DNA of 43,304 nt. It comes from Planctomycetota bacterium. Its GTDB lineage: Bacteria > Planctomycetota > Phycisphaerae > Phycisphaerales > UBA1924. Of the stretch, positions 7,352 through 15,115 are shown in pieces. Position 1 is the stretch's first letter. The number at the start of each line of letters is the position of its first letter. Both the position numbers and the translations under genes were made by a program. The notes beneath the pieces were generated by a model. That model worked only from the letters and a program-made list of their open reading frames with translations. It made no database searches and was not told the origin of the DNA. The DNA lies in the NCBI GenBank assembly GCA_024276195.1, contig JAJRXR010000015.1:1-43304 (forward strand), written 5' to 3'.

Positions 7352-8206
7352 TCAACCCTCAAGGGGGCTCGGGTCAGACCCGGGTCCCCTTTCCGTTGCG
7401 CCCTCCGCTGGGCGCAGCCCGCCCGCAAGCTCGCGCACGAACGCCTCGCCCACCTCGATCGCGTTCCCACCCCGCTCGTGCGCATCGCGAAGGCGACGCA
7501 CCAGGGCGCTCCCGACAATGGCGCCGTCGGCGTGTGCAACCACTGCGCGCACATGCTCGGGCGTCGCGATCCCGAACCCGCACGCGATCGGCAGGTCCGT
7601 TGATTCACGCAGCTCGCGCACGCGAGGCCCGATCTCCGGCGCCTCGTCACGCTCGCCCGTGATCCCGCCCCGCGCAAGCATGTAGACAAACCCCGTTGAC
7701 GCCGCAGCGATGGCGCCCGCACGCTCGCGGGGCGTGGTGGGGGAGATGAGCAGGCTCAGCGTCAGCCCCGCCTCACGGGCGGCGTCGCCCAACGCCCGCG
7801 ATTCTTCGAGAGGGCAGTCCGGCACAATCAACCCGTCAACACCCGCCTCGCGGGCGAGGCGGCAGAAGCCCTCGCCCCCGCCCATCGCGCTGACAATGCT
7901 GACCGAGACCATCGCCACGATCCCGATCGAAACAGAACCCCGCACACTCGCGATCTCGTCAAATACGCCCGCGGGCGTACACCCGCCTTCGAGCGCCGCG
8001 TGCATCGCCGAGGCGATCGCCGGGCCGTCGGCGATCGGGTCGGAGAACGGAATCCCGACCTCCACGATCCCCGCGCCCGCGCGTTCCATCGCCCCGATCA
8101 ACCCGCCCAGCATCCCCGGCCCAGGCGAGCCGGCGCACACGAACGGCATGAGCACCTTTCGCCCCTCGCCCTGCGCGCCGCTGAAGATATCCTCGATCCG
8201 TCCCAA
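7352..8206 (-). CDS. trpA: Tryptophan synthase alpha chain
   Basis: 284 residues; cleaves indole-3-glycerol phosphate to indole and glyceraldehyde-3-phosphate, passing indole to the TrpB subunit. The catalytic acids fall at the canonical numbers: Glu49 in VEVGIPFSDP and Asp60 in DPIADGP. The phosphate-binding end is GFGIATPEH and GAIVGSALV. The start is a TTG at 8206 with GGGGAG five nt upstream, 10 bp after the map stop codon, so the two genes form an operon (map then trpA). No trpB or other trp gene is in the window. The last about 12 residues (GPGSDPSPLEG) are encoded by the terminator hairpin shared with the neighbouring gene and extend beyond the usual family end. Confidence 0.95.
   Translation of the reverse strand: MGRIEDIFSGAQGEGRKVLMPFVCAGSPGPGMLGGLIGAMERAGAGIVEVGIPFSDPIADGPAIASAMHAALEGGCTPAGVFDEIASVRGSVSIGIVAMVSVSIVSAMGGGEGFCRLAREAGVDGLIVPDCPLEESRALGDAAREAGLTLSLLISPTTPRERAGAIAAASTGFVYMLARGGITGERDEAPEIGPRVRELRESTDLPIACGFGIATPEHVRAVVAHADGAIVGSALVRRLRDAHERGGNAIEVGEAFVRELAGGLRPAEGATERGPGSDPSPLEG
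7361..7392. terminator. Bidirectional-looking terminator overlapping the trpA 3' end
   Basis: A stem of up to about 13 bp with two G-U pairs (left arm from AAGGGGGCTCGGG, right arm CCCGGGTCCCCTT, loop TCAGA), followed by TTTCC on the plus strand. It terminates the PEP-CTERM gene. On the minus strand it lies inside the last codons of trpA, whose stop is at 7352-7354. Confidence 0.75.
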
Positions 8207-8216
8207 CGCCGCTCCC

Positions 8217-9041
8217 CTATCGCTCGATCACATCGACCAGTTCATCGAGCCCCTCGGTCAGCACGCGCGGCCCGTTCTCGGTAATCAACACGTCGTGCTC
8301 GTAATGCGCCGAGAGCGAACCGTCCGCCGTGAAGATCGGCCACTGGCCCTGCCCCTGCTCGGTCGCCGAAGTTCCCACCGCGAGCATCGGCTCCACCGCG
8401 ATCAGCGTCCCCGGCGCACACTTCTTGAGCCCCTCGGGCCACTCGATCGGCGTCTGCGGCACAACATTCGAGATGAACGGCGGCCCGTGCAGCTTCCGCC
8501 CATACCCGTGCCCGCCGAGCCCTCGGATCAGGTGCAGCCCACGCTCGCCCTCAACACACCCCTGCACCGCCTGCGCCCAGGCCATGTAGGTGTTCTCGGG
8601 GCGGAGTTGCTCGACCCCCAGGCGCAGCGAATCCTTCCCCGCGTCCATCAGACGCCGGGCGTCATCCCCGGGTGGTCCGAACGAATACGTCCACGCCGCG
8701 TCGCCCATCCATCCGCGGTACGCCACGCCGATGTCGATGCTCAGCAGATCGCCCCGCTCCATCGGTTTCTCGTAGTACCCGGCCGTCCCATGGACCACGC
8801 AGTCGTTCACGCTCAGGCACGCGTGCGACGGGAACGGCGGCAGCCGCCCCGCCCGGTACCCCAGAAAGCACGACTTCGCCCCGATCGAGTCCAGCGTCTG
8901 CGCCACAAAGCTGTCGATCTGCGCCAGCGTCAACCCAACCTGCAGAAAGTCAGCAAGGCGCCGGTGAACGGTCACCACCTTCTGGGCCGACACATATGCG
9001 TGCTCGGCGTCGCTCTCACTGAGAATCGGGATCTTGGCCAT
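8217..9041 (-). CDS. map: Methionine aminopeptidase type I
   Basis: 274 residues; removes the initiator methionine from nascent proteins. All metal ligands are visible: Asp103 (SIDIGV), Asp114 (GDAAWTY), His178 (GGHGYG), Glu217 (AVEPML) and Glu248 (AHYEHD). The conserved His84 is in CVVHG. The normal genomic partner in many bacteria is adk or secY; here it is trpA. The ATG at 9041 is preceded by TACTAT 8 nt upstream with no ribosome binding site, a leaderless-type start. It is divergent from the lipid-kinase-like gene. Confidence 0.95.
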   Translation of the reverse strand: MAKIPILSESDAEHAYVSAQKVVTVHRRLADFLQVGLTLAQIDSFVAQTLDSIGAKSCFLGYRAGRLPPFPSHACLSVNDCVVHGTAGYYEKPMERGDLLSIDIGVAYRGWMGDAAWTYSFGPPGDDARRLMDAGKDSLRLGVEQLRPENTYMAWAQAVQGCVEGERGLHLIRGLGGHGYGRKLHGPPFISNVVPQTPIEWPEGLKKCAPGTLIAVEPMLAVGTSATEQGQGQWPIFTADGSLSAHYEHDVLITENGPRVLTEGLDELVDVIER

Positions 9042-9098
9042 GAACCGCCATAGTAGGTGCTCGGACCGGGCTGTGGGGGCGTGGTATCGTCACCGCCG
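9042..9098. promoter_or_regulatory. 57-bp divergent promoter region, two leaderless-type -10 boxes
   Basis: For map (minus strand) TACTAT lies at 9050-9055, 8 nt before its ATG. For the diacylglycerol-kinase-like gene (plus strand) TATCGT lies at 9085-9090, 8 nt before its ATG. Neither start has a ribosome binding site and the space leaves no room for longer leaders. Confidence 0.5.
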
Positions 9099-9992
9099 AT
9101 GCGAGCTGTTCTCTTGATCAATCCACGCTCGGGGCGAGGGCGTGCGCCCCGAAACGGACATTCGATCGCCTGCGCCCTCAAGGATCGCGGGCACGAGGCG
9201 CAGATATTTACATTCGGACAAGCCTCACCCCTGGACGCGACCGATCTGGGCGGCGCCGACGCGCTCATCGTCGTCGGGGGCGATGGCTCGGTCCACCACG
9301 CCTCCCGGGCAGCGATCGAGGCGGGCGTGCCCGTCTACCACGCGCCCAGCGGCAACGAAAACCTCTTCGCCCGCGAGTTCTCGATGCGCCCCGATCCCAA
9401 GAGCGTCCTCAATGCGCTCGAGCACGGGCCGACCGAGCGTGTCGATCTGGCTCGCTGCAACGGGTTGAGCTTCCTGCTGATGTGCTCGGTCGGCCCGGAC
9501 GCGAGCGTGATTCGCCGCCTCAACCGCGCCCGCCGCCGCCCGACCGGGCACATGGCCTACATGCGCCCGGTCCTGGGCGAGACGCTGCGCCCGTACACGC
9601 CGCGCATGCGCGTGCTGGTCGATGGGCGCCCATTGGTCGATTCCCGGCGCGGCATGGTCATCATCGCCAACTGCCGCCAGTACGCGCTGCGCGCCGACCC
9701 CTGCCCGCACGCGAGCATGACCGACACCCTGCTGGACGTGGTTTTTCTGCCCTGCGCGACAGCGGTGGGGGCGCTGCGAAGGCTGGTTCAGTGCCGCATG
9801 CGCCGCCAGGAGCGATCACGCGCGATTCTCACTGCCCGAGGCTCAACCGTTCGCGTCGAGATCGAAGGGTCCGACCCGATCTGCCAGATGGACGGCGAGG
9901 CGCCCACCCCCGGCTCCGCGCCCGACAGCGCCCGGGTGCTCGAGTGCACCGTCGAGGCGGGAGTCTTGCCGGTGCTCCTCCCGCCGGGCTAG
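9099..9992 (+). CDS. Diacylglycerol kinase-like (YegS/BmrU/DgkB-type) protein
   Basis: 297 residues from the ATG at 9099. The N-terminal catalytic fold is clear: LLINPRSGRG at the start, then the nucleotide loop VVGGDGSVHHA (residues about 58-68) and a PSGNENLFAREF segment in place of the usual P-x-GTGNDFAR. The C-terminal half has the expected beta-sandwich. Family members phosphorylate diacylglycerol, sphingoid bases or related lipids; some have unknown substrates. The GNE rather than GTGND signature is a departure that may mean a different substrate. Its TAG stop overlaps the hutI stop in a shared CTAG at 9989-9992. Confidence 0.8.
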   Translation: MRAVLLINPRSGRGRAPRNGHSIACALKDRGHEAQIFTFGQASPLDATDLGGADALIVVGGDGSVHHASRAAIEAGVPVYHAPSGNENLFAREFSMRPDPKSVLNALEHGPTERVDLARCNGLSFLLMCSVGPDASVIRRLNRARRRPTGHMAYMRPVLGETLRPYTPRMRVLVDGRPLVDSRRGMVIIANCRQYALRADPCPHASMTDTLLDVVFLPCATAVGALRRLVQCRMRRQERSRAILTARGSTVRVEIEGSDPICQMDGEAPTPGSAPDSARVLECTVEAGVLPVLLPPG

Positions 9993-11221
9993 AGCGAGCC
10001 CGCGACCAGGCGCCCGCCGACAAACACCGCGTCCGCGTGCCGTCCGCCAAACTCGTACCCGAGCTGTCGCTCATCGGTGTGGCGCAGAATGACAAGGTCT
10101 CCAGCCATCCCCGGCGCGATCCGCCCCCGGTCGTCCAGCCCGAGCAGCGCCGCGCCGTTGGCCGTGCAGGCGCCGATGGCCTCCGCCGCGCTCAGGCCCA
10201 GGTATCGAGTCGCGAGCGCGATCGTCATCGCCATGCTCAGGCACGGCGCCGATCCCGGGTTCGCGTTTGTCGCGATCGCCAGCGCCCCGCCGGCGTCAAC
10301 AAACGCTCGCCCATCGCCGTACCGCCCGTCCACATGGAACCCCGAGCACGCCAGCATCACCCCGAACGTCCCGCTCGCCGCGAGCGCCCGCAGGTCTTCG
10401 CCCGTCGTCGCCTCCAGGTGATCGACCGACACAAACCCCCGCGCGATCGCCTCGGGGACCATGCCAAGCGAGTTGAACTGGTCCGCGTGGACCCGCACCG
10501 GGTGCCCGAGCCCGAGCGCCCGGTCAAACAGGCACAGGCATTCTGCCAGCGACCACGCGCCACGCTCGCAGTACGCGTCGATCGTGATCCCCGGAAACTC
10601 GGTGTGGACCGCGTCGAGCGTCTCGCCGATCGTCCGCTCGACGAACCCGCTGATGTCCGGGTCGATCGCGTGCCCGATGCACGCCGTCGGGTGGACAGTG
10701 CCGGGGAACGACGCCGAAGCCCGAGCGATCGCGCCGAGCATCTTGAGCTCGTCCCGTGTCGTCAGCCCGTATCCGCTCTTGACCTCCGCGTGCGCGGTCC
10801 CCTCACTGAGCATCACCGCCAGGCGCGCGCTCAGCGAGTCCGCCAGCTCGTCCTCGCTGGCGCCCCGGACAGCCCGCACCGTGGACATGATCCCGCCGCC
10901 GCCCTCGAGCAGCTCGAGATACGTCGCGCCGCGTTGCTTCTGCTCCCACTCATCCAGTCGATCGCCCGCCCAGCACGCGTGCGTGTGGCAGTCTACAAAC
11001 GCGGGGGCCACCACCCGCCCATCCGCCTCGATCGTGCGCACGCCGGGCGGCGCTCCAAGCCCGACGCCCACCGCCTCGATCCGCCCGCGCCGGATCAGCA
11101 CGTCCGCGTTGTCGATCGCGTGCAACTCGCCCAGGGCCTTGCCCCGGCGCGCCCCGGGCGCCTCGCCCATCGTCAGCACGCGCCCCCCGCGGATGAGCGC
11201 GTCCCCGGGCTCATCGCTCAT
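9989..11221 (-). CDS. hutI: Imidazolonepropionase
   Basis: 410 residues; third step of histidine degradation, hydrolysing 4-imidazolone-5-propionate to N-formimidoyl-L-glutamate. Amidohydrolase fold with metal ligands His79 and His81 in DCHTHACW, then EVKSGYGL, HADQF and a late ATNANPGSAP segment typical of HutI. Its start overlaps the hutG stop by four bases (ATGA at 11218-11221), indicating translational coupling. It converges with the lipid-kinase-like gene with overlapping stops, leaving no room for an intrinsic terminator. Confidence 0.95.
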   Translation of the reverse strand: MSDEPGDALIRGGRVLTMGEAPGARRGKALGELHAIDNADVLIRRGRIEAVGVGLGAPPGVRTIEADGRVVAPAFVDCHTHACWAGDRLDEWEQKQRGATYLELLEGGGGIMSTVRAVRGASEDELADSLSARLAVMLSEGTAHAEVKSGYGLTTRDELKMLGAIARASASFPGTVHPTACIGHAIDPDISGFVERTIGETLDAVHTEFPGITIDAYCERGAWSLAECLCLFDRALGLGHPVRVHADQFNSLGMVPEAIARGFVSVDHLEATTGEDLRALAASGTFGVMLACSGFHVDGRYGDGRAFVDAGGALAIATNANPGSAPCLSMAMTIALATRYLGLSAAEAIGACTANGAALLGLDDRGRIAPGMAGDLVILRHTDERQLGYEFGGRHADAVFVGGRLVAGSL

Positions 11222-12093
11222 CGTGTGCGTTCCGCGAAGGCGTCGAGAAACGCGAGGAACAGGCGGGCCGCCAGGCGTGCCGTCCGCCCGTGCTCGTCGT
11301 GCGGCGGGCTGAGTTCCATGATGTCAAAGCAGCGCACGCGCGGGTTCCGCCCGGCTGTCCGGACCCACGCCTCGGCAAGCCCGGGCGTCCACCCGTTCGG
11401 GTTCATCGCGCTGACCCCCGGCGCGAACGCTTGGTCGATCACGTCCAGATCGAGCGAGACAAACAGATCGCCGTCCGGCAGCGGGTCCGTCGGCCCCAGC
11501 CCGTCGATCCGCCCGCCGTGCCCCTGGAACCAGCGCACATGCTCGCAGGCGTTGGCGAACCGATCGAGTCCCTGCACATGCAAGCTGCGCACGGAGCAGT
11601 CCTCGACGAGGCGCCGGAACGTCATCCCCGAGCCATCTTGTTCGCGTACATCCAGGTGGGCGTCGAAGTAGACCCCGACCATCCCGGGCAGGCGGGCCGC
11701 CAGCGGGCGCACAAACGCGTATGTCAGATCGTGCCCGCCTCCAATCCCGATCGGGAACAGGTCCGCCGCCAGCATCGCCTCCACGGCGGCGCTCACGCGC
11801 GTGTGTGTCTCGTCGAGCGTATCCGCAGGCTCGATATCCCCCGCGTCGAAGACTTCCGGCCAGTCAACGCCGCAGGCGTCCGCGCTGCCGTAGCTGGCCA
11901 GCGCAGCCCGGAACGCGCTCGGCCCCTGGGCCGCGCCCGGGCGCCCGCCGTTGAGCTTCACGCCCAACTCATCGCCCAGCCCGATCAGCCCGACCCGACA
12001 CCCCTCGGGCGTATCCCGCCTGATCTTCGCGGCAAACCGCCCAGGCGGGATCTCGCTGGGCCACGACCCGGGTTGGCAGTGGGGGATCTTCAT
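11218..12093 (-). CDS. hutG: Formimidoylglutamase (arginase/agmatinase family)
   Basis: 291 residues of the ureohydrolase family. Manganese ligands are His121 (GGGHD), Asp144, His146 and Asp148 (FDAHLDVRE), and Asp215/Asp217 (SLDLDVID), followed by the APGVSAMNPNGW loop. In this context it most likely converts N-formimidoyl-L-glutamate to glutamate and formamide, the last step of the four-enzyme Hut route. An agmatinase or arginase role is less likely given coupling to hutI. The start is an ATG with an extended -10 (TGATATACT) only 9 nt upstream and no ribosome binding site. Confidence 0.85.
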   Translation of the reverse strand: MKIPHCQPGSWPSEIPPGRFAAKIRRDTPEGCRVGLIGLGDELGVKLNGGRPGAAQGPSAFRAALASYGSADACGVDWPEVFDAGDIEPADTLDETHTRVSAAVEAMLAADLFPIGIGGGHDLTYAFVRPLAARLPGMVGVYFDAHLDVREQDGSGMTFRRLVEDCSVRSLHVQGLDRFANACEHVRWFQGHGGRIDGLGPTDPLPDGDLFVSLDLDVIDQAFAPGVSAMNPNGWTPGLAEAWVRTAGRNPRVRCFDIMELSPPHDEHGRTARLAARLFLAFLDAFAERTR

Positions 12094-12102
12094 GCGCGCA
12101 CA

Positions 12103-12111
12103 AGTATATCA
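12103..12111 (-). promoter_or_regulatory. Extended -10 of hutG-hutI, leaderless-type
   Basis: TGATATACT on the minus strand (TATACT at 12103-12108), ending 9 nt before the hutG ATG at 12093. No recognisable -35 or ribosome binding site. The divergent lipoprotein gene has TACGAT at 12142-12147, 5 nt before its ATG, so the two promoters stand back to back in 59 bp. Confidence 0.5.
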
Positions 12112-12152
12112 GGTGGGGCGATCACCGCCCGCCGGATGACGTACGATCCCCT

Positions 12153-12542
12153 ATGCGACACCCGTTCCGCGTAATTCTCTCAGTCTTGGCGCTTGCCGCG
12201 CTCGCGGCGTGCCAGCCCGCCCAAAGCACCCCGAAAGGCGCCGCCATGACAATCCAAGTCCTCGGCTTTGCCGACTGCCCGAACACGCCCGAGTTCGTGC
12301 GCCGCGTCAAAGAAGCGGCCGCCCAGCTCGGCGCCGGCGACGTGATCTATGTAGACCAGGAAACGTTCGCCCCCGACGACCTCCGCCGGGGCTACCCCAG
12401 CCCGACGGCCCTCGTGAACAACCGCGACCTCTTCGACATGCCCGCGCCAACCCAGCCGAGCATGGGGTGCCGGATGTACGAGGGCGGGCTGCCCACCGTC
12501 GATGAGATCGCGGCCCGACTCGCCGCGACCGAGGCGCCCTGA
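12153..12542 (+). CDS. Thioredoxin-like-fold lipoprotein
   Basis: 129 residues. The N-terminus is a lipoprotein signal, hydrophobic LSVLALAALAAC with lipidated Cys at residue 20, so the protein is expected on a membrane facing the periplasm. The mature part resembles small thioredoxin-like proteins often annotated beside mercury or copper genes: VLGFADCPNTPEFVRRV, then LVNNRDLFD, a PSMGCRMYEGG stretch and PTVDEI. There is one Cys in ADCPN and one in MGCRM rather than a CxxC pair. Function unknown; metal binding or a redox role is only a guess. It ends 11 bp before the DUF2071 gene and is probably cotranscribed with it. Confidence 0.6.
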   Translation: MRHPFRVILSVLALAALAACQPAQSTPKGAAMTIQVLGFADCPNTPEFVRRVKEAAAQLGAGDVIYVDQETFAPDDLRRGYPSPTALVNNRDLFDMPAPTQPSMGCRMYEGGLPTVDEIAARLAATEAP

Positions 12543-12553
12543 AAGGCCGACGC

Positions 12554-13255
12554 ATGGGCGCCCCCTTTCTCACCGCGCGCTGGGAGCACTTGGCGCTCAT
12601 CAGCTACAGCGTTGACGACGCGCTGCTATTGCCCCGCCTGGCTCCGGGGCTCGAGCTTGACCGCTTCCGCGGGCGCGCCTGCGTCAGCCTCGTCGCGTTC
12701 ATGTTCCGCGAGACCCGCGTCCGGGGCGTGCGCATCCCCGGGCATGTGAACTTTCCCGAGATAAATCTGCGCTTCTACGTCCGCTCGGGCGACCGGCGCG
12801 GCGTCATGTTCATCCGCGAAATCGTCCCCCGTCGCGCCATCTCGACCGTCGCCCGCGTGCTCTACAACGAGCCGTATGTCACACGCCGGATCGACGCGAG
12901 CATCCGCGAGAGTGGGGGACGGGTTGAGGCGTCCTACGCACTGCACGACAAGGGCTTGCATCTGATCGGGGTCAACGCGATCGCAACGCCTGCGCTCACG
13001 CCCGAAGACTCAGACGAGCACTGGTTCAAGGAGCACCAGTGGGGCTTCGGCGCCGACCGTCGCGGACGCCCGCTGACCTACGAGGTCCGCCACCCACACT
13101 GGCGCGTCTACCCCGACGCGAACCTTCATCTCGATTTCGACTGGGCACAGGTCTACGGCGAACCGTGGAGCGTCCTCCAGGACGCCGAACCGATCTCGGT
13201 TGTGCTGGCCGAGGGGTCTGAAGTCGAAGTCCACCCCAAAGCCCGCAGCGTCTGA
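12554..13255 (+). CDS. DUF2071 family protein (YqjF-like)
   Basis: 233 residues, full length for the family: PFLTARWEHLALISY at the start, then RACVSLVAFMFRETR, a VRIPGHVNFPEINLRFYV segment and, near the end, EVRHPHWRVYP. The family is widespread, soluble and of unknown biochemical function. It follows the lipoprotein gene by 11 bp, with AAAGG before the ATG. It converges with hutU with one base between the two stop codons. Confidence 0.85.
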   Translation: MGAPFLTARWEHLALISYSVDDALLLPRLAPGLELDRFRGRACVSLVAFMFRETRVRGVRIPGHVNFPEINLRFYVRSGDRRGVMFIREIVPRRAISTVARVLYNEPYVTRRIDASIRESGGRVEASYALHDKGLHLIGVNAIATPALTPEDSDEHWFKEHQWGFGADRRGRPLTYEVRHPHWRVYPDANLHLDFDWAQVYGEPWSVLQDAEPISVVLAEGSEVEVHPKARSV

Positions 13256-13256
13256 G

Positions 13257-15008
13257 CTACCCCATCGGGATGTCTACGCCCTGCGCCCGCCCGCACGCCC
13301 TCGCCTCGTCGTACCCCGCGTCGGCGTGCCGAAAAATCCCCATCATCGGATCGTTGCGCAGCACACGCTCGAGCCTCGCCCTGGCCTCGGGCGTGCCGTC
13401 GGCGACGATCACCTGCCCGGCGTGCTGGCTGAACCCGATCCCCACGCCCCCGCCGTGGTGGAAGCTCACCCAGCTCGCCCCCGACGCGGTGTTCACCAGC
13501 GCGTTGAGAATCGCCCAGTCCGACACCGCGTCCGACCCATCCTTCATCGCCTCCGTCTCGCGGTTCGGGCTCGCGACCGAGCCGCAGTCCAGATGATCGC
13601 GCCCAATCACGATCGGCGCGCTCAGCTCGCCGCTGGCGACCATCTCGTTGAACACCAGCCCCGCCTTGTCGCGTTCGCCCAGACCGAACCAGCAGATCCG
13701 CGCGGGCAACCCCTGGAACGCGAAGCTCGGCTCGCACCGCTCGTACTCGCCCGCGAGCAGCGCCTCCGGATTCTTGTGGCACCCCAGAAGCCAACTATGT
13801 AGCCGCTCGTTGTACCCGCCGTCCTCTCGCGGGAAGGCCTTGAGCAGCGCGTGATCGGTCTTGTAAATGTCAACAGGATCGCCCGAGAGCGCGACCCACC
13901 GGAACGGCCCGCGCCCGAGGCAGAACTGCGGCCTGATGTACGCCGGCACAAACCCCGGGAACGCGAAGGCGTCCGTGTACCCCCGGTCGAACGCCCGCTG
14001 GCGGATGTTGTTGCCGTAATCGAACGTCACGCTGCCGCGCTCTTGCAGCGCGACCATGGCGCGCACATGACGCTCCATCGAGGTGAGCGACAGGCGGGTG
14101 TACCCCTCCGGGTCGGACTCGCGCTTCGCCGCCGCTTCGTCCAGGCTCATCTCGACGGGCACATACCCGTGCAGCGGGTCATGAGCGCTCGTCTGATCCG
14201 TCAGCACATCGGGCGTGATCCCGCGTTCGAGCAGCGTCTCAAGCAGCTCCACAGCGTTGCAGTGCACCCCGATCGAGCGCCCGTCGCCCACCTTGGCGCA
14301 CGCGACCGCCCGCAGGATCGCCCCGTCCAGGTCCGTTGCGATCTCGTCGAGATAGTTGTCATCCAGCCGTCGATCGAGTCGCGAGTGGTCAACGTCGGCG
14401 ATCAGGCACGTTCCCGCGTTGAGCGTGACCGACAGCGGCTGCGCCCCGCCCATCCCCCCGCACCCGGCGGTGACGCACAGCTTGCCCTTCAATGAGCCGC
14501 CAAACTCCAGCTTCGCGCACTCGGCGAACGTCTCGTACGTCCCCTGCAAGATCCCCTGCGTCCCGATGTAGATCCACGATCCCGCGGTCATCTGCCCGTA
14601 CATCATCAGGCCCTTGCGTGCCAGCTCGTCGAAGTGCTCCTGCGTCGCCCAGTGGGGGACCAGGTTCGAGTTGGCGATCATCACGCGCGGCGCGTCCGCG
14701 TGCGTGCGTACAACACCCACCGGCTTGCCCGACTGAATAAGCAGCGTCTCATCAGGCCCGAGTCGCACGAGCGTCTCGATGATCGCGTCATACGCCTCCC
14801 ATGACCGCGCCGCCTGCCCGCGCCCGCCGTAGACAATCAGCGACTCCGGGTGCTCGGCGACCTCCGGGTCGAGGTTATTCATCAGCATCCGCATGGCCGC
14901 CTCGCTCTGCCACGTCTTGCAGCGCAGCGTCGAGCCGCGCGGGGCGCGGATCGTCCGGTCCTGCGCCTCGGGGATGAGCGAGCCGGTTTGGGGCGCCGTC
15001 GATGTCAT
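13257..15008 (-). CDS. hutU: Urocanate hydratase
   Basis: 583 residues from the ATG at 15008, which has the ribosome binding site GAGGAG; a longer frame upstream lacks one. Second step of histidine degradation, converting urocanate to 4-imidazolone-5-propionate with tightly bound NAD+. Visible motifs are [13 protein letters not shown], the nucleotide-binding [11 protein letters not shown] (about 180-190), [11 protein letters not shown] and the catalytic-Cys segment [10 protein letters not shown] (Cys439). The Cys lies about 29 residues later than in the Pseudomonas enzyme (Cys410), which fits an insertion around residues 395-428 ([16 protein letters not shown] onwards). Divergent from the 697-residue protein. 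Confidence 0.95.
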   Translation of the reverse strand: MTSTAPQTGSLIPEAQDRTIRAPRGSTLRCKTWQSEAAMRMLMNNLDPEVAEHPESLIVYGGRGQAARSWEAYDAIIETLVRLGPDETLLIQSGKPVGVVRTHADAPRVMIANSNLVPHWATQEHFDELARKGLMMYGQMTAGSWIYIGTQGILQGTYETFAECAKLEFGGSLKGKLCVTAGCGGMGGAQPLSVTLNAGTCLIADVDHSRLDRRLDDNYLDEIATDLDGAILRAVACAKVGDGRSIGVHCNAVELLETLLERGITPDVLTDQTSAHDPLHGYVPVEMSLDEAAAKRESDPEGYTRLSLTSMERHVRAMVALQERGSVTFDYGNNIRQRAFDRGYTDAFAFPGFVPAYIRPQFCLGRGPFRWVALSGDPVDIYKTDHALLKAFPREDGGYNERLHSWLLGCHKNPEALLAGEYERCEPSFAFQGLPARICWFGLGERDKAGLVFNEMVASGELSAPIVIGRDHLDCGSVASPNRETEAMKDGSDAVSDWAILNALVNTASGASWVSFHHGGGVGIGFSQHAGQVIVADGTPEARARLERVLRNDPMMGIFRHADAGYDEARACGRAQGVDIPMG

Positions 15009-15025
15009 TTTCTCTTCTCCTCTCA

Positions 15026-15051
15026 ACACACGAAAGTGTATCCTCGTGTGT
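15026..15051. promoter_or_regulatory. Inverted repeat in the hutU divergent promoter region
   Basis: Perfect 8-bp arms ACACACGA and TCGTGTGT separated by 10 bp, between hutU and the divergent 697-residue protein. The minus-strand spacer reads GGATACACTT, which contains a -10-like TACACT for hutU, so a bound dimer would cover the promoter. A repressor or activator site is an inference; no hut regulator gene is in the window. Confidence 0.35.
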
Positions 15052-15115
15052 CCATGGGGCCGCCCGTGAGGTAGACTCGCACGCGTCCGCTGGCACACTG
15101 ATCGAGGAGTATCCC

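Noticed and set aside
9482-11671. A 729-residue plus-strand open frame
   Set aside because: It lies antisense to hutI and hutG, is Arg/Pro-rich with no domain, and arises from GC-rich codon bias.
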